41,206 nt of DNA from Eubacteriales bacterium (GTDB lineage: Bacteria > Bacillota > Clostridia > Lachnospirales > Lachnospiraceae). The stretch's first letter is position 1. Every line of letters begins with the position of its first letter. The notes beneath the pieces were generated by a model that worked only from the letters and a program-made list of their open reading frames with translations, did not search any database and had not been told where the DNA came from. The position numbers were made by a program, and so were the translations under genes. This document shows, in pieces, positions 5,865 through 14,341 of the stretch. The stretch covers positions 1 to 41,206 of the forward strand of contig JAUNPU010000026.1 in assembly GCA_030536555.1 (NCBI GenBank), in the 5' to 3' direction.

Positions 5865-7064
5865 TTGAAGAAAGACAGTCCGCAGAAAAGTAAGTCATTT
5901 TTTGAAAATAATTCGTGGTATCATCGGACGAAAACTCTGCAGGAGGATGGCTCGATAAAATACAGTAAAAAAGGCGGATTTGCTACCAGTAAGGAAGCTG
6001 ATAAAAGTTACAATCAATGCGAAGCTGCGTTTACGAAAGCATATCGGGCGTATCAGATTGCTCATCAGGTAAATAAAGAGATCATGTTGAAGGATTATCT
6101 GATTTACTGGTTTGAGGAAGTATTCTCTCAGAGAGTGGAATCTACAACCAGAATGGTGGGAGCATATGCTATCTACGATTTGATTATGCCGCATCTGGAA
6201 TATGATATTAAGGTCAGATATGTGAACGTGGACTATTTAGATACTCTGCTTGCAGAAGTAGCCAAGGCAAGTCCTTCTGCAGGTAATAAAGGAAGAGAGA
6301 TTTTGAATCTGGCTTTGAAGGAAGCGGTCATTGCAGGATATATCAAAACCAATCCAGTTACCGGTACAAAGCCGTACAAGAGAAGTAAGCCTAAGATTAT
6401 CATACTGAGCAAAGTGAAAATTAAGATACTATTGAAAGCAGCATCAAAAAATAATTGGTATCTGGAAATTTTGTTGGCATTGTTTTGCGGGCTTCGGAAG
6501 GGAGAAATCATGGGATTGAAGTTCTGTGATTTTGACTTTGAGAAGAACACAGTTTATATCAACCGCCAGATTGCCTCTGATCCGAAAATCAAAAAGGGCA
6601 GCGGCAGTAAGATTGATGAGTATGGTTTAGTCGAGCGAGATCCGAAGACACCGAACAGTTTCCGGACATTACGTGTGCCGGAGGTTGTGATGGCAGAAGT
6701 AAAAAAGCGGAAACTGTTGATTGAAAAGAATAAAGAGATGCAGGACGACGAGTATTCAGACAGAGATTATATCAGTTGTCAGGAGAATGGAAAACTGCAT
6801 AGTGTGACAGCTTTGAATAATGCGTTGACAAAACTTTGCAGACGCAGCGGCTTACCGCATCTAACAGTGCATGGTTTGCGACATATGTACGCAACCATTT
6901 TGATTGAGATGGGAGTGCCGCTTATTAAGATTTCCGCTCTGTTGGGACATAGCTCTGTACATACTACTTTTGAGTATTACTGTGATGTGATGGATGAGAA
7001 TGAAAATATTCTAGCGTTTATGAACCAGGCATTTGTGCCGGTAGGAGCAGACGAGGTGGCGTGA
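5865..7064 (+). CDS. int: tyrosine recombinase/integrase (Tn916-like)
   Basis: This 399-aa integrase has an N-terminal arm-binding region (about 1-70), a SAM-like core-binding domain (about 72-165) and a catalytic domain. The catalytic residues are in place: Arg211 in FCGLRKGEIMGL, His and Arg in VHGLRHMYATIL, the second His in LLGHSSVHTTFEYY, and the Tyr nucleophile in the same block. It should integrate and excise the element. TTG 5865 is preferred because AAGGAAGGTGG precedes it at proper spacing; GTG 5856 lies inside that site. It is followed after a 1-nt gap by a second recombinase gene. Confidence 0.9.
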   Translation: MKKDSPQKSKSFFENNSWYHRTKTLQEDGSIKYSKKGGFATSKEADKSYNQCEAAFTKAYRAYQIAHQVNKEIMLKDYLIYWFEEVFSQRVESTTRMVGAYAIYDLIMPHLEYDIKVRYVNVDYLDTLLAEVAKASPSAGNKGREILNLALKEAVIAGYIKTNPVTGTKPYKRSKPKIIILSKVKIKILLKAASKNNWYLEILLALFCGLRKGEIMGLKFCDFDFEKNTVYINRQIASDPKIKKGSGSKIDEYGLVERDPKTPNSFRTLRVPEVVMAEVKKRKLLIEKNKEMQDDEYSDRDYISCQENGKLHSVTALNNALTKLCRRSGLPHLTVHGLRHMYATILIEMGVPLIKISALLGHSSVHTTFEYYCDVMDENENILAFMNQAFVPVGADEVA

Positions 7065-7065
7065 T

Positions 7066-8352
7066 ATGAAATTTGATTTAGCTTTACAGGAGTATGTGGA
7101 CTGGGAAGTCAAAAACGTCATGCCCATTAAGGGAAAGTTTGGTTATCGTGTTATTTTAAAGTATATGGATGGCTCAGAACGTCCGCAGCAAAAGTCCGGG
7201 TTTGAAACCGAAAAGGAAGCTAATGCAGCCAGAGATAAGACAGTGGGTGAACTTTACGCGGGAAAATATATCGTCTACACAAATGTCAGAGTGAAAGAGT
7301 TCATGGTATTTTGGATGGAGGAAGATATACAAAATCGTGTAGAGAGCAGTGAAACCTATGCTACTTATTGCAACATTGTTTATAATCATGTGATTCCGGC
7401 ACTGGGTAGTAAGAAAATGGTTGATGTCAACCGGGGAGATATTCAGAAGTTTTATAATGAAAAAACAGAGTATTCAGAGTCTGTTGCAAGATTGGTAAAA
7501 ACTGTAATGAATGTTTCTATGGGGTATGCAGTTGATAAAAAAGTCATAGCAGAAAATCCGGCGATTGGTATTAAACTTCCGAAGAAGGTTCAAAAGAAGC
7601 AGTATCATACCAGAAAGATAGATACGCAAAAAACTTTGACAATGGAGCAGATTCTGGTGCTTTTAGAGGCCAGCAGAAATACACCGATTCATATGCAGGT
7701 TTTGTTTAATGTACTGATGGGACTTAAACGCAGGGAAATCAATGCAGTTAAATATTCAGACATTGATTATATTAACCGGACGTTGAGAGTGCGAGTTCAG
7801 CTAGGTAAAAAAATCAGAACTAAAAAAGAAGATTTTGCACCAAAGACATATACCAAGCAGGAGGTAAAGCTGAAAACTCCATCCAGTGAGAGAGATCTTC
7901 CTATACCGGATTATGTGTTTGAAGCAATTTTGGAACAACGGAAGATTTATGAGAAAAACAGAAGTCGAAGGACAACCGTGTTTGATGACAGAGGATATGT
8001 TTGCTGCTCCGTTACCGGAAAACCACGAAGTAAGGATTTTCACTGGACGCATTATAAGAAGTTACTAGAAGAGAACAATCTTCCGGATATACGTTGGCAT
8101 GATTTACGGAGTACATTTTCTACGCTGCTTTTGAAGAATGACTTCAATCCCAAAGCGATAGCAAAATTGATGGGACATGCCAAAGAACTTATTACAATGG
8201 ATGTCTACGGAGATAAAAGAGAAATTATTGCTGATTGTGTAGACGAACTCCAGCCATTTATTGATGAAGTTATGCCTAATCCGGATGAGGATGAAATGAT
8301 TGCCACAGAGAACTTAGATGTAATGATTTCGGCAGAAGACTACCTTATATAA
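7066..8352 (+). CDS. second tandem tyrosine recombinase with altered catalytic Arg
   Basis: This 428-aa integrase-like protein has an arm-binding N-terminus, a core-binding domain and a catalytic domain. The late catalytic block is intact: WHDLRSTFSTLLL (His, Arg), LMGHAKELITMDVYGDK (His, Tyr). The first catalytic Arg, which follows 'GL' in the family, reads Lys221 (LMGLKRREINAV, codon AAA at 7726-7728). Arg222 or Arg223 might substitute. The ATG comes one base after the stop of int, so the two proteins are translationally coupled. It could be a partner subunit, a directionality or accessory factor, or an active enzyme with a shifted Arg. An acidic tail (PNPDEDEMIATENLD) is unusual for integrases. 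Confidence 0.85.
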   Translation: MKFDLALQEYVDWEVKNVMPIKGKFGYRVILKYMDGSERPQQKSGFETEKEANAARDKTVGELYAGKYIVYTNVRVKEFMVFWMEEDIQNRVESSETYATYCNIVYNHVIPALGSKKMVDVNRGDIQKFYNEKTEYSESVARLVKTVMNVSMGYAVDKKVIAENPAIGIKLPKKVQKKQYHTRKIDTQKTLTMEQILVLLEASRNTPIHMQVLFNVLMGLKRREINAVKYSDIDYINRTLRVRVQLGKKIRTKKEDFAPKTYTKQEVKLKTPSSERDLPIPDYVFEAILEQRKIYEKNRSRRTTVFDDRGYVCCSVTGKPRSKDFHWTHYKKLLEENNLPDIRWHDLRSTFSTLLLKNDFNPKAIAKLMGHAKELITMDVYGDKREIIADCVDELQPFIDEVMPNPDEDEMIATENLDVMISAEDYLI

Positions 8353-8372
8353 TGGTGGACAGAAAAACTAAG

Positions 8373-8425
8373 GTATAGTTGCAAGAAAAGAACAAATGTT
8401 CCATCTTGTGGCTATACTTTTTTAT
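8373..8425 (+). terminator. terminator after the tandem integrases
   Basis: GTATAGTTGCAAGA (8373-8386) pairs imperfectly with TCTTGTGGCTATAC (8404-8417), ahead of a run of seven T residues. It probably ends the xis-int transcript. Confidence 0.7.
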
Positions 8426-8441
8426 TAGTCCATGTTATAAT

Positions 8442-8608
8442 TTTTAGTGACCTTTAGAAATACTATTTCCACCAGGTTTTATCTGGTGTTGCAGAGTCTC
8501 GAAAAATAGGTTTTAGTGACCTTCATTCGTAAAAATCAAAAAGTTCGAATATATGCCAGGGACAAAATGCTTGATTTTACGAATTTCGGGCATATACACG
8601 AACTTTTT
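8442..8608. other. probable right end of the element: direct and inverted repeats before uvrB
   Basis: TTTTAGTGACCTT occurs at 8442-8454 and 8511-8523, as expected for integrase arm-type sites. AAAAAGTTCGAATATATGCC (8538-8557) and GGCATATACACGAACTTTTT (8589-8608) are inverted at 18 of 20 positions. A second inverted pair, ATTCGTAAAAATCAA (8525-8539) and TTGATTTTACGAAT (8571-8584), interlocks with it. The element-chromosome junction probably lies in or next to these repeats, because uvrB begins at 8639 with core-like composition. The exact attR core cannot be fixed without the left end. Confidence 0.5.
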
Positions 8609-8638
8609 TACTGGTCACCAAGGAGGTAAAATTGCATT

Positions 8639-10624
8639 ATGGAGTTTAAATTACACTCAGAATATCAGCCTACCGGCGACCAGCCGCAAGCCATCGAGCA
8701 GCTGGTTCAGGGTTTCAAAGAAGGCAACCAATTCCAGACATTACTGGGGGTTACGGGGTCTGGTAAGACGTTTACGATGGCGAATGTAATCCAGCAGTTA
8801 CAGAAACCAACGCTTATCATAGCGCATAATAAAACCCTCGCCGCCCAGCTTTACGGCGAGTTTAAGGAGTTCTTCCCGGAGAACGCAGTCGAGTATTTTG
8901 TCTCCTACTACGACTACTACCAGCCCGAAGCCTACGTCCCGTCCACCGACACCTACATCGAGAAGGATTCCGCCATCAACGACGAGATCGACAAGCTTCG
9001 CCACTCCGCCACCGCGGCGTTGTCCGAGCGAAAGGATGTCATCATCGTGGCTTCTGTATCCTGCATCTACGGTCTTGGTTCGCCCATCGACTACAAGGAG
9101 ATGGTCATCTCCCTGCGCCCGGGCATGATTAAGGACCGTGACGAGATTATTCACAAGCTGATCGACATCCAGTACACCCGCAACGACATGGACTTCCACC
9201 GGGGTACCTTCCGGGTGAGGGGAGACGTGCTGGAGGTATTTCCGGCGTATTCCGGCAATGAGGCGTACCGGATCGAGTTCTTCGGGGACGAGGTGGACCG
9301 GATTACGGAGATTGACACGGTGACAGGCGAGAGCCGGCTGCAGCTGGGGCATCTGGCGATTTTTCCGGCGTCCCACTATGTAGTGCCGAAGGAGAAGATG
9401 CTGCTGGCAACGGAGAATATTCTGGAAGAGCTGAAGGAGCAGGTATCCTACTTTAAGAGCGAGGATAAGCTGCTGGAGGCGCAGCGGATCTCGGAGCGGA
9501 CCAACTTTGACGTGGAGATGATGCGGGAGACAGGCTTCTGCTCCGGCATTGAGAACTATTCCCGTCATCTGACCTTCGGTAAGCCGGGAGAGCCGCCGTG
9601 GACGCTGATTGACTACTTCCCGGAGGAATTCCTGATTATTGTGGATGAGTCTCATATTACGCTGCCGCAGGTGCGGGGAATGTATTCCGGTGACCGGTCC
9701 AGGAAGCAGACGCTGGTGGACTTTGGATTCCGGCTGCCGTCGGCGCTGGACAATCGGCCGCTGAATTTCACGGAATTTGAGAGCAAGATTGACCAGATGA
9801 TGTTCGTGTCGGCGACACCGGGAACCTATGAGGCGGAGCATGAGCTGATGCGGACGGAGCAGATCATCCGGCCGACCGGACTGCTGGATCCGGAGATTTC
9901 CGTGCGGCCGGTGGAGGGGCAGATTGATGATCTGGTTACTGAGGTGAACAAGGAGGTTGCGGGACACCACAAGGTGCTGATTACCACATTGACCAAGCGT
10001 ATGGCGGAAGACCTGACCGATTACATGCGTGAGATTGGCATCCGGGTGAAATACCTGCATTCTGATATCGATACGCTGGAGCGGGCGGAGATTATCCGTG
10101 ATATGCGTATGGATGTGTTTGATGTGCTGGTGGGCATCAATTTGCTTCGAGAGGGACTGGATATTCCGGAGATTACACTGGTGGCGATTCTCGATGCAGA
10201 CAAGGAAGGATTCCTGCGTTCGGAGACTTCGCTGATCCAGACCATCGGCCGTGCAGCGCGAAATTCCGAGGGCCATGTGATCATGTATGCGGATAAGATT
10301 ACGGATTCCATGCGGGTAGCCATTGATGAGACCAACCGGAGACGGCAGATTCAGCAGAAGTACAACGAGGAGCATGGAATCACGCCGACTACCATCAAGA
10401 AGGCGGTCCGTGAGCTGATAGCCATCTCCAAAGCGGCGGAGAGCGGAAGCCGGCAGATGGAGAAAGATCCGGAGTCCATGGATGCGAAGGAACTGAACAA
10501 GCTGGCGAAGGAGCTGCAGAAGAAGATGCATCAGGCGGCAGCGGAGCTGAACTTCGAGGCGGCGGCAGAGCTGCGTGACCGGATGCTGGAGGTTAAGAAA
10601 ATGCTGCTGGAGCTGGAAGGATAG
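8639..10624 (+). CDS. uvrB: UvrABC excinuclease subunit B
   Basis: This is the damage-verifying helicase-like subunit of nucleotide excision repair, 661 aa and full length for the family. Visible are Walker [11 protein letters not shown] (about 39-48), the [20 protein letters not shown] beta-hairpin region that grips DNA, the DESH helicase box ([12 protein letters not shown]), motif VI ([12 protein letters not shown]) and a C-terminal UVR helix pair ([20 protein letters not shown]) for UvrC/UvrA contact. ATG 8639 follows AAGGAGGT at 8620-8627. That ribosome site lies only about 12 bp beyond the element's terminal repeats, so the integrated element now supplies the promoter context. No uvrA or uvrC is nearby. 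Confidence 0.98.
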   Translation: MEFKLHSEYQPTGDQPQAIEQLVQGFKEGNQFQTLLGVTGSGKTFTMANVIQQLQKPTLIIAHNKTLAAQLYGEFKEFFPENAVEYFVSYYDYYQPEAYVPSTDTYIEKDSAINDEIDKLRHSATAALSERKDVIIVASVSCIYGLGSPIDYKEMVISLRPGMIKDRDEIIHKLIDIQYTRNDMDFHRGTFRVRGDVLEVFPAYSGNEAYRIEFFGDEVDRITEIDTVTGESRLQLGHLAIFPASHYVVPKEKMLLATENILEELKEQVSYFKSEDKLLEAQRISERTNFDVEMMRETGFCSGIENYSRHLTFGKPGEPPWTLIDYFPEEFLIIVDESHITLPQVRGMYSGDRSRKQTLVDFGFRLPSALDNRPLNFTEFESKIDQMMFVSATPGTYEAEHELMRTEQIIRPTGLLDPEISVRPVEGQIDDLVTEVNKEVAGHHKVLITTLTKRMAEDLTDYMREIGIRVKYLHSDIDTLERAEIIRDMRMDVFDVLVGINLLREGLDIPEITLVAILDADKEGFLRSETSLIQTIGRAARNSEGHVIMYADKITDSMRVAIDETNRRRQIQQKYNEEHGITPTTIKKAVRELIAISKAAESGSRQMEKDPESMDAKELNKLAKELQKKMHQAAAELNFEAAAELRDRMLEVKKMLLELEG

Positions 10625-10659
10625 ATTTCCAGATCGAGCCAGGTGCAGGCAACATTAAA

Positions 10660-10700
10660 AAAGATATTGACAATCGTTCTCAATTAGTGTATATTCGTTT
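10660..10700 (+). promoter_or_regulatory. feoAB promoter overlapping a Fur-box-like dyad
   Basis: TTGACA (10667-10672) and TATATT (10690-10695) are separated by exactly 17 bp. The overlapping TGACAATCGTTCTCAATTA closely resembles a Fur box (TGATAATNATTCTCAATTA-like). Iron-replete repression of feoAB is the expected behaviour. Confidence 0.75.
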
Positions 10701-10757
10701 CTGTCAAAAAGAGTTCGCAATAGCAATATATATAAGACAGCACGAGGAGAACATAGT

Positions 10758-11012
10758 ATGAGATTATATGAAGGCGCAGTGGGTACGGCCTATCTGGTCA
10801 GCAGTGTGGTGGTGGATGATACCATTACCAGACGCCTGGAAGCATTAGGAGTCAATGAGATGACGCCGGTGACGATTCTCAATAAGAAGGGCAGCGGTTC
10901 CGTCATCATCAAGATTCGTGGAACCAGGCTGGCAGTGGGACGCAGAATCAGTGAGGGCATCGAGATTCAGGAGATGACCGGAAGGGAGGACGCACCACAT
11001 GCAGAACAATAG
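10758..11012 (+). CDS. feoA: ferrous iron transport protein A
   Basis: This 84-aa SH3-like protein acts as the small cytoplasmic partner of the FeoB ferrous-iron permease. It shows the family pattern of a first strand, the RRLEALGVNEMTPVTILNKK turn, and GSVIIKIRGTRLAVGRRISE at the end. It is first in a two-gene iron operon. Its stop codon lies 14 nt inside feoB (ATGCAGAACAATAG is shared), giving tight translational coupling. A Fur-box promoter lies about 65 bp upstream. ATG 10758 follows GAGGAG. Confidence 0.92.
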   Translation: MRLYEGAVGTAYLVSSVVVDDTITRRLEALGVNEMTPVTILNKKGSGSVIIKIRGTRLAVGRRISEGIEIQEMTGREDAPHAEQ

Positions 11013-13116
11013 AAGCAGAAGCCAGCAGAGCGACAGAGGCGAGAATCAGCAGAACGATAGAAACAAAAACCAGCAGAACGGCAGAACTGAGAGACAGCAG
11101 AGCGACAGAGGCGGGAATCAGCACAACGACAGAAGCGAGATCTGCGTGGGGTTCGTCGGGAACCCCAACTGCGGCAAGACCACATTATTTAACGCATTTA
11201 CCGGAGCCAACTTAAAGGTTGCCAACTGGCCGGGAGTGACGGTGGAGCGGATGGAGGGAAGCACCAGCTACAAGGGCAGACCCATCAAGATCATCGATCT
11301 GCCGGGCATTTACAGCCTGACCTCCTACACCATCGAGGAGATTGTCACCAGGCGGTGCATCGAGGCGGGAGAAGTGGATGTGATCATCAATGTGGTGGAT
11401 GCTTCTTCCCTGGAGCGGAATCTGTATCTGACCATGCAGCTGCTGGAGCTGAAGAAGCCGGTGATTCTGGCGCTCAACATGATGGATATTGTGGAAGAGC
11501 GGGGCATGGAGATCGACATGCACCGGCTGCCGGAGATGCTGGGACATATTCCGGTGGTGCCGGTATCTGCCAGAAGGCGGAGCGGGCTGGATGTGCTGAT
11601 GCATGCGGTGGTGCATCACTATGAGGAGGGACCGCAGGGGACCGTTGTTCATTATGATGCAGACATCGAGGACAAGATTGCGAAGATCGAGACCATTCTC
11701 CGCGCCAAGTACGGCGAGATGGAGAATATGCGCTGGCATGCGGTGAAGCTTCTGGAGGAAGACAAGGAAGTACAGAGTGACCATCCGGTGGATGTCAGTC
11801 ACATTGTCAGCCAGAGCTATGAGAAGAAGATCATCAACGAGAAGTACGACTACATCGAGGAGGTGATCCGGGAGTGTCTGGTCAACAAGGAGGAGCGGTC
11901 GGCGGGAACGGACCGGATCGATGGCTGGCTGACCCATCCGGTGCTCGGGGTTCCGATTTTCCTGGGCATCATTGCGCTGGTGTTCTTCCTGACCTTTACG
12001 GTGGGAGACTTCCTGAAGGGGTACTTTGAGATCCTGCTGGACTGGTTCTCCGGGGCGGTGCTGGCGCTGCTGACACAGATGCAGGCGTCGGAGTGGATGA
12101 TCTCTCTGGTGGTGGATGGCATCATCGCCGGTGTGGGCGGTATTCTGACATTTCTGCCGAACATTTTCATCCTGTTTCTGGCGCTGGCATTTCTGGAGGA
12201 CAGCGGATATATGGCGCGGGTTGCCTATGTGATGAATGAGATTATGGGCAAGGTGGGACTGTCCGGCAAGGCATTTCTGCCGATGCTGCTGGGATTCGGC
12301 TGTACGGTTCCGGCGGTGATGGCGACCAGAGCTCTGGCCAGTGAGCGGGACCGGAGACGGACGATTCTGATCACGCCGTTTATGTCCTGCTCGGCGCGAC
12401 TGCCGATCTACGTGCTGTTTGCGGGAATGTTTTTCCCGGACAAGGCGCTGCTGGTGGCATATTCCCTGTACCTCATCGGGCTGGTTGTGGCGATTCTGAT
12501 TGCATTTGTGATGCACCGGATGGACCGGGCAGGAGCAGAGGACACGCTGCTGATCGAGCTGCCGGAGTACAAGACGCCCAACCGCCGGACGGTCTTCATC
12601 TATGTGTGGGATAAGGTGAAGGACTATCTGACCAAGGCGGGAACGACGATCTTCCTGGCATCCATCATTCTGTGGTTCGTGCTGAATTTCGGACCGAACG
12701 GTTATATTTCCGAAGTGACCGACAGCTTTGCAGCCATGATCGGCCGCCTGCTGGTGCCGGTGCTTCGGCCGGCGGGACTGGGAGCATGGCAGATCGCGGT
12801 GGCGCTGATCTCCGGGCTGTCTGCGAAGGAAGTGGTGGTGTCCAGTTTTTCCGTGCTGTACGGAATCAGCAATATCAACTCTGCGGCAGGTATGGCGGAG
12901 CTTACCACCAGCATGGCGGCAGCAGGATTTGGCGGGGTCAGCGCCTATGCGCTGATGGTATTCTGCCTGCTGTATTCGCCCTGTGTGGCAGCCATCGGCA
13001 CCATTAAGAGGGAGACAAAATCATGGAAGTTCACACTGGCGATGGTGGGATTTCAGCTGTTTACGGCATGGTTGGGTGCAGTGCTGGTGTACCAGATCGG
13101 AAGCCGGATATTCTGA
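10999..13116 (+). CDS. feoB: ferrous iron transport protein B with an octapeptide-repeat N-terminus
   Basis: FeoB is a membrane Fe2+ transporter with an N-terminal G domain. G1 is VGNPNCGKTTLF, G3 is DLPGIYS, and G4 is NMMD. A helical guanine-dissociation-inhibitor-like segment follows, then about 8-10 membrane helices with the conserved GFGCTVPAVMATRALASERD and SARLPIYVLFAGMFF Gate-type motifs. At 705 aa it is a normal length. The odd part is residues 1-48, ahead of the G domain: five 8-residue units of the form QQ(S/N)(D/G)Rxxx, hydrophilic and surely disordered. Such an extension is not needed for known FeoB function. No feoC follows. Confidence 0.96.
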   Translation: MQNNRSRSQQSDRGENQQNDRNKNQQNGRTERQQSDRGGNQHNDRSEICVGFVGNPNCGKTTLFNAFTGANLKVANWPGVTVERMEGSTSYKGRPIKIIDLPGIYSLTSYTIEEIVTRRCIEAGEVDVIINVVDASSLERNLYLTMQLLELKKPVILALNMMDIVEERGMEIDMHRLPEMLGHIPVVPVSARRRSGLDVLMHAVVHHYEEGPQGTVVHYDADIEDKIAKIETILRAKYGEMENMRWHAVKLLEEDKEVQSDHPVDVSHIVSQSYEKKIINEKYDYIEEVIRECLVNKEERSAGTDRIDGWLTHPVLGVPIFLGIIALVFFLTFTVGDFLKGYFEILLDWFSGAVLALLTQMQASEWMISLVVDGIIAGVGGILTFLPNIFILFLALAFLEDSGYMARVAYVMNEIMGKVGLSGKAFLPMLLGFGCTVPAVMATRALASERDRRRTILITPFMSCSARLPIYVLFAGMFFPDKALLVAYSLYLIGLVVAILIAFVMHRMDRAGAEDTLLIELPEYKTPNRRTVFIYVWDKVKDYLTKAGTTIFLASIILWFVLNFGPNGYISEVTDSFAAMIGRLLVPVLRPAGLGAWQIAVALISGLSAKEVVVSSFSVLYGISNINSAAGMAELTTSMAAAGFGGVSAYALMVFCLLYSPCVAAIGTIKRETKSWKFTLAMVGFQLFTAWLGAVLVYQIGSRIF
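11023..11142 (+). repeat. 24-bp tandem repeat encoding an octapeptide in feoB
   Basis: Five in-frame 24-nt units each begin CAGCA and encode QQSDRGEN, QQNDRNKN, QQNGRTER, QQSDRGGN and QHNDRSEI. Units 1 and 4 are nearly identical in DNA, so expansion or contraction by slippage is likely. Confidence 0.85.
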
Positions 13117-13183
13117 GTAGGAACCGAAGTGTGAAAGTCGGGAACGGTTATTTCCTGAAAGAAAGCAGCTCAGAGCAGCAGAA

Positions 13184-14146
13184 TCAGTGGCAGAAGGCTT
13201 CTCCGACCGTTCCCTGTCCATGGGATACGATGCGGATTCGGTCATTGTGACGGGTGTAGAGATAGACCTGATTGGACAGATGGTCCTCCGGCGGCACCTC
13301 ATGCCGGTTGATGGCAGTGACCAGATTACTTAAATCTTCATAAGACGCCCCGTAGATATTAGGGGTAATCAGGACTTCGTGGATACTGGAAGGCAGGATG
13401 AGCAAATCCGAGCCGATGGAATCTGCGAAGTCTTTTAATATATTCTGATAAAGCATGCAGGCGGCGCCGTTTAAGCCGATCAGATTGGACAGGACATAGA
13501 GGGGCGCGACCTCGTCCTCATTTAACAGCAGTGCATCGATCAGCTCTTCATCAAAATCATCGCCCAGACGTTCACGGGCCATATCCTTGATCAGCTCCGT
13601 CATGCTGCGAATCTCGGCAGGAAAGGTACGGGGAGTGTTGGCGAGGGCGAAGCCCCACAGGTCCTTAACCTTCACATTCCAGTGCTTCATATGCTCCTTG
13701 CGGATGATGGCAGTCAGCTGCCCGGCTGCGGAATGCTCCAGATAGAGATAGAACACGATTGCCAGGTCCAGATAACGGATATGCGGGATATCTTCCAACA
13801 GTTCCTGGTTGGTATCGGCATGAATCAGCTTGAACAGAATCCTGGACTGAACCTGATCCAGCTGCGAGAGCTTCGAACCGTCGATGGTGTCGGGAAGAAT
13901 GGTGGTGCGATAGAGATTCAGAATATCCTGGATGATATCGTCCATGGACATGCCCTGCTCGTACTGCTCAAAGTAGGAATTCAGATAAATGGCCGGGGAC
14001 AGAGAGGACGCGCCGGAATGAATGCAGAGCCCATCCAGTGTAACGCCGTTGATCTTTGGAATCTTGTGAATCGAAAGCTGATAATTGTCACCCAGTTCAC
14101 GCTGTAACCGCTCCGTAATGGAGCTGAGAAATGTCTCGTATACCAT
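13184..14146 (-). CDS. DUF5688 family protein
   Basis: This 320-aa soluble protein has no signal peptide or membrane helix. It resembles the DUF5688 family that is abundant in Lachnospiraceae and of unknown function. A stretch near residues 250-270 (ILPSSIHEVLITPNIYGASY) and the adjacent LVTAINRHEVPPEDHLSNQV are typical of the family's C-terminus. The N-terminus contains an ERLQRELGDNYQLSIHKIPK-like motif. ATG 14146 is set by AAAAGGAGGTATACT. It converges on feoB with a 67-bp gap in which I see no clear terminator, and it diverges from the gene at 14342. Confidence 0.7.
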   Translation of the reverse strand: MVYETFLSSITERLQRELGDNYQLSIHKIPKINGVTLDGLCIHSGASSLSPAIYLNSYFEQYEQGMSMDDIIQDILNLYRTTILPDTIDGSKLSQLDQVQSRILFKLIHADTNQELLEDIPHIRYLDLAIVFYLYLEHSAAGQLTAIIRKEHMKHWNVKVKDLWGFALANTPRTFPAEIRSMTELIKDMARERLGDDFDEELIDALLLNEDEVAPLYVLSNLIGLNGAACMLYQNILKDFADSIGSDLLILPSSIHEVLITPNIYGASYEDLSNLVTAINRHEVPPEDHLSNQVYLYTRHNDRIRIVSHGQGTVGEAFCH

Positions 14147-14341
14147 AGTATACCTCCTTTTGATAGAAAATAGATTGTGTCAGAAAATCAGAAGTGATAA
14201 AAACCATTATATCGGATTTGAAGAGGGAAGGCAAGCGCAAAACAAAAATTCATAAAAGATTTGGTTGTAGTTTGAAGGAAAACCAGATAAAATGAAAATG
14301 GAGCCGCGGCAGGCGGCTTAATATATGAAGGAAATGACAGA

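Noticed and set aside
139..8415. ATAGCCACAAG at 139-149 and its reverse complement at 8405-8415 as terminal inverted repeats of the element
   Set aside because: Only 11 bp match, each copy is explained by its own hairpin, and the left end of the element is probably outside the window.
8538..8608. LexA (SOS) box upstream of uvrB
   Set aside because: CGAAC half-sites are present but about 50 bp apart, not in the short CGAACNNNNGTTCG arrangement.
8798..10531. Very long open frame antisense to uvrB
   Set aside because: It mirrors the codon bias of uvrB, its translation is Arg/His/Leu-rich with no domain, and uvrB is certain.
11212..12516. Long antisense open frame inside feoB
   Set aside because: It is a composition shadow of feoB, rich in His/Gln/Arg with no recognisable fold or ribosome site.
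14302..14318. AGCCGC/GCGGCT hairpin before the 827-aa protein as a terminator
   Set aside because: The stem is short, there is no T-tract, and it lies only about 24 bp before the start codon. It may be incidental.
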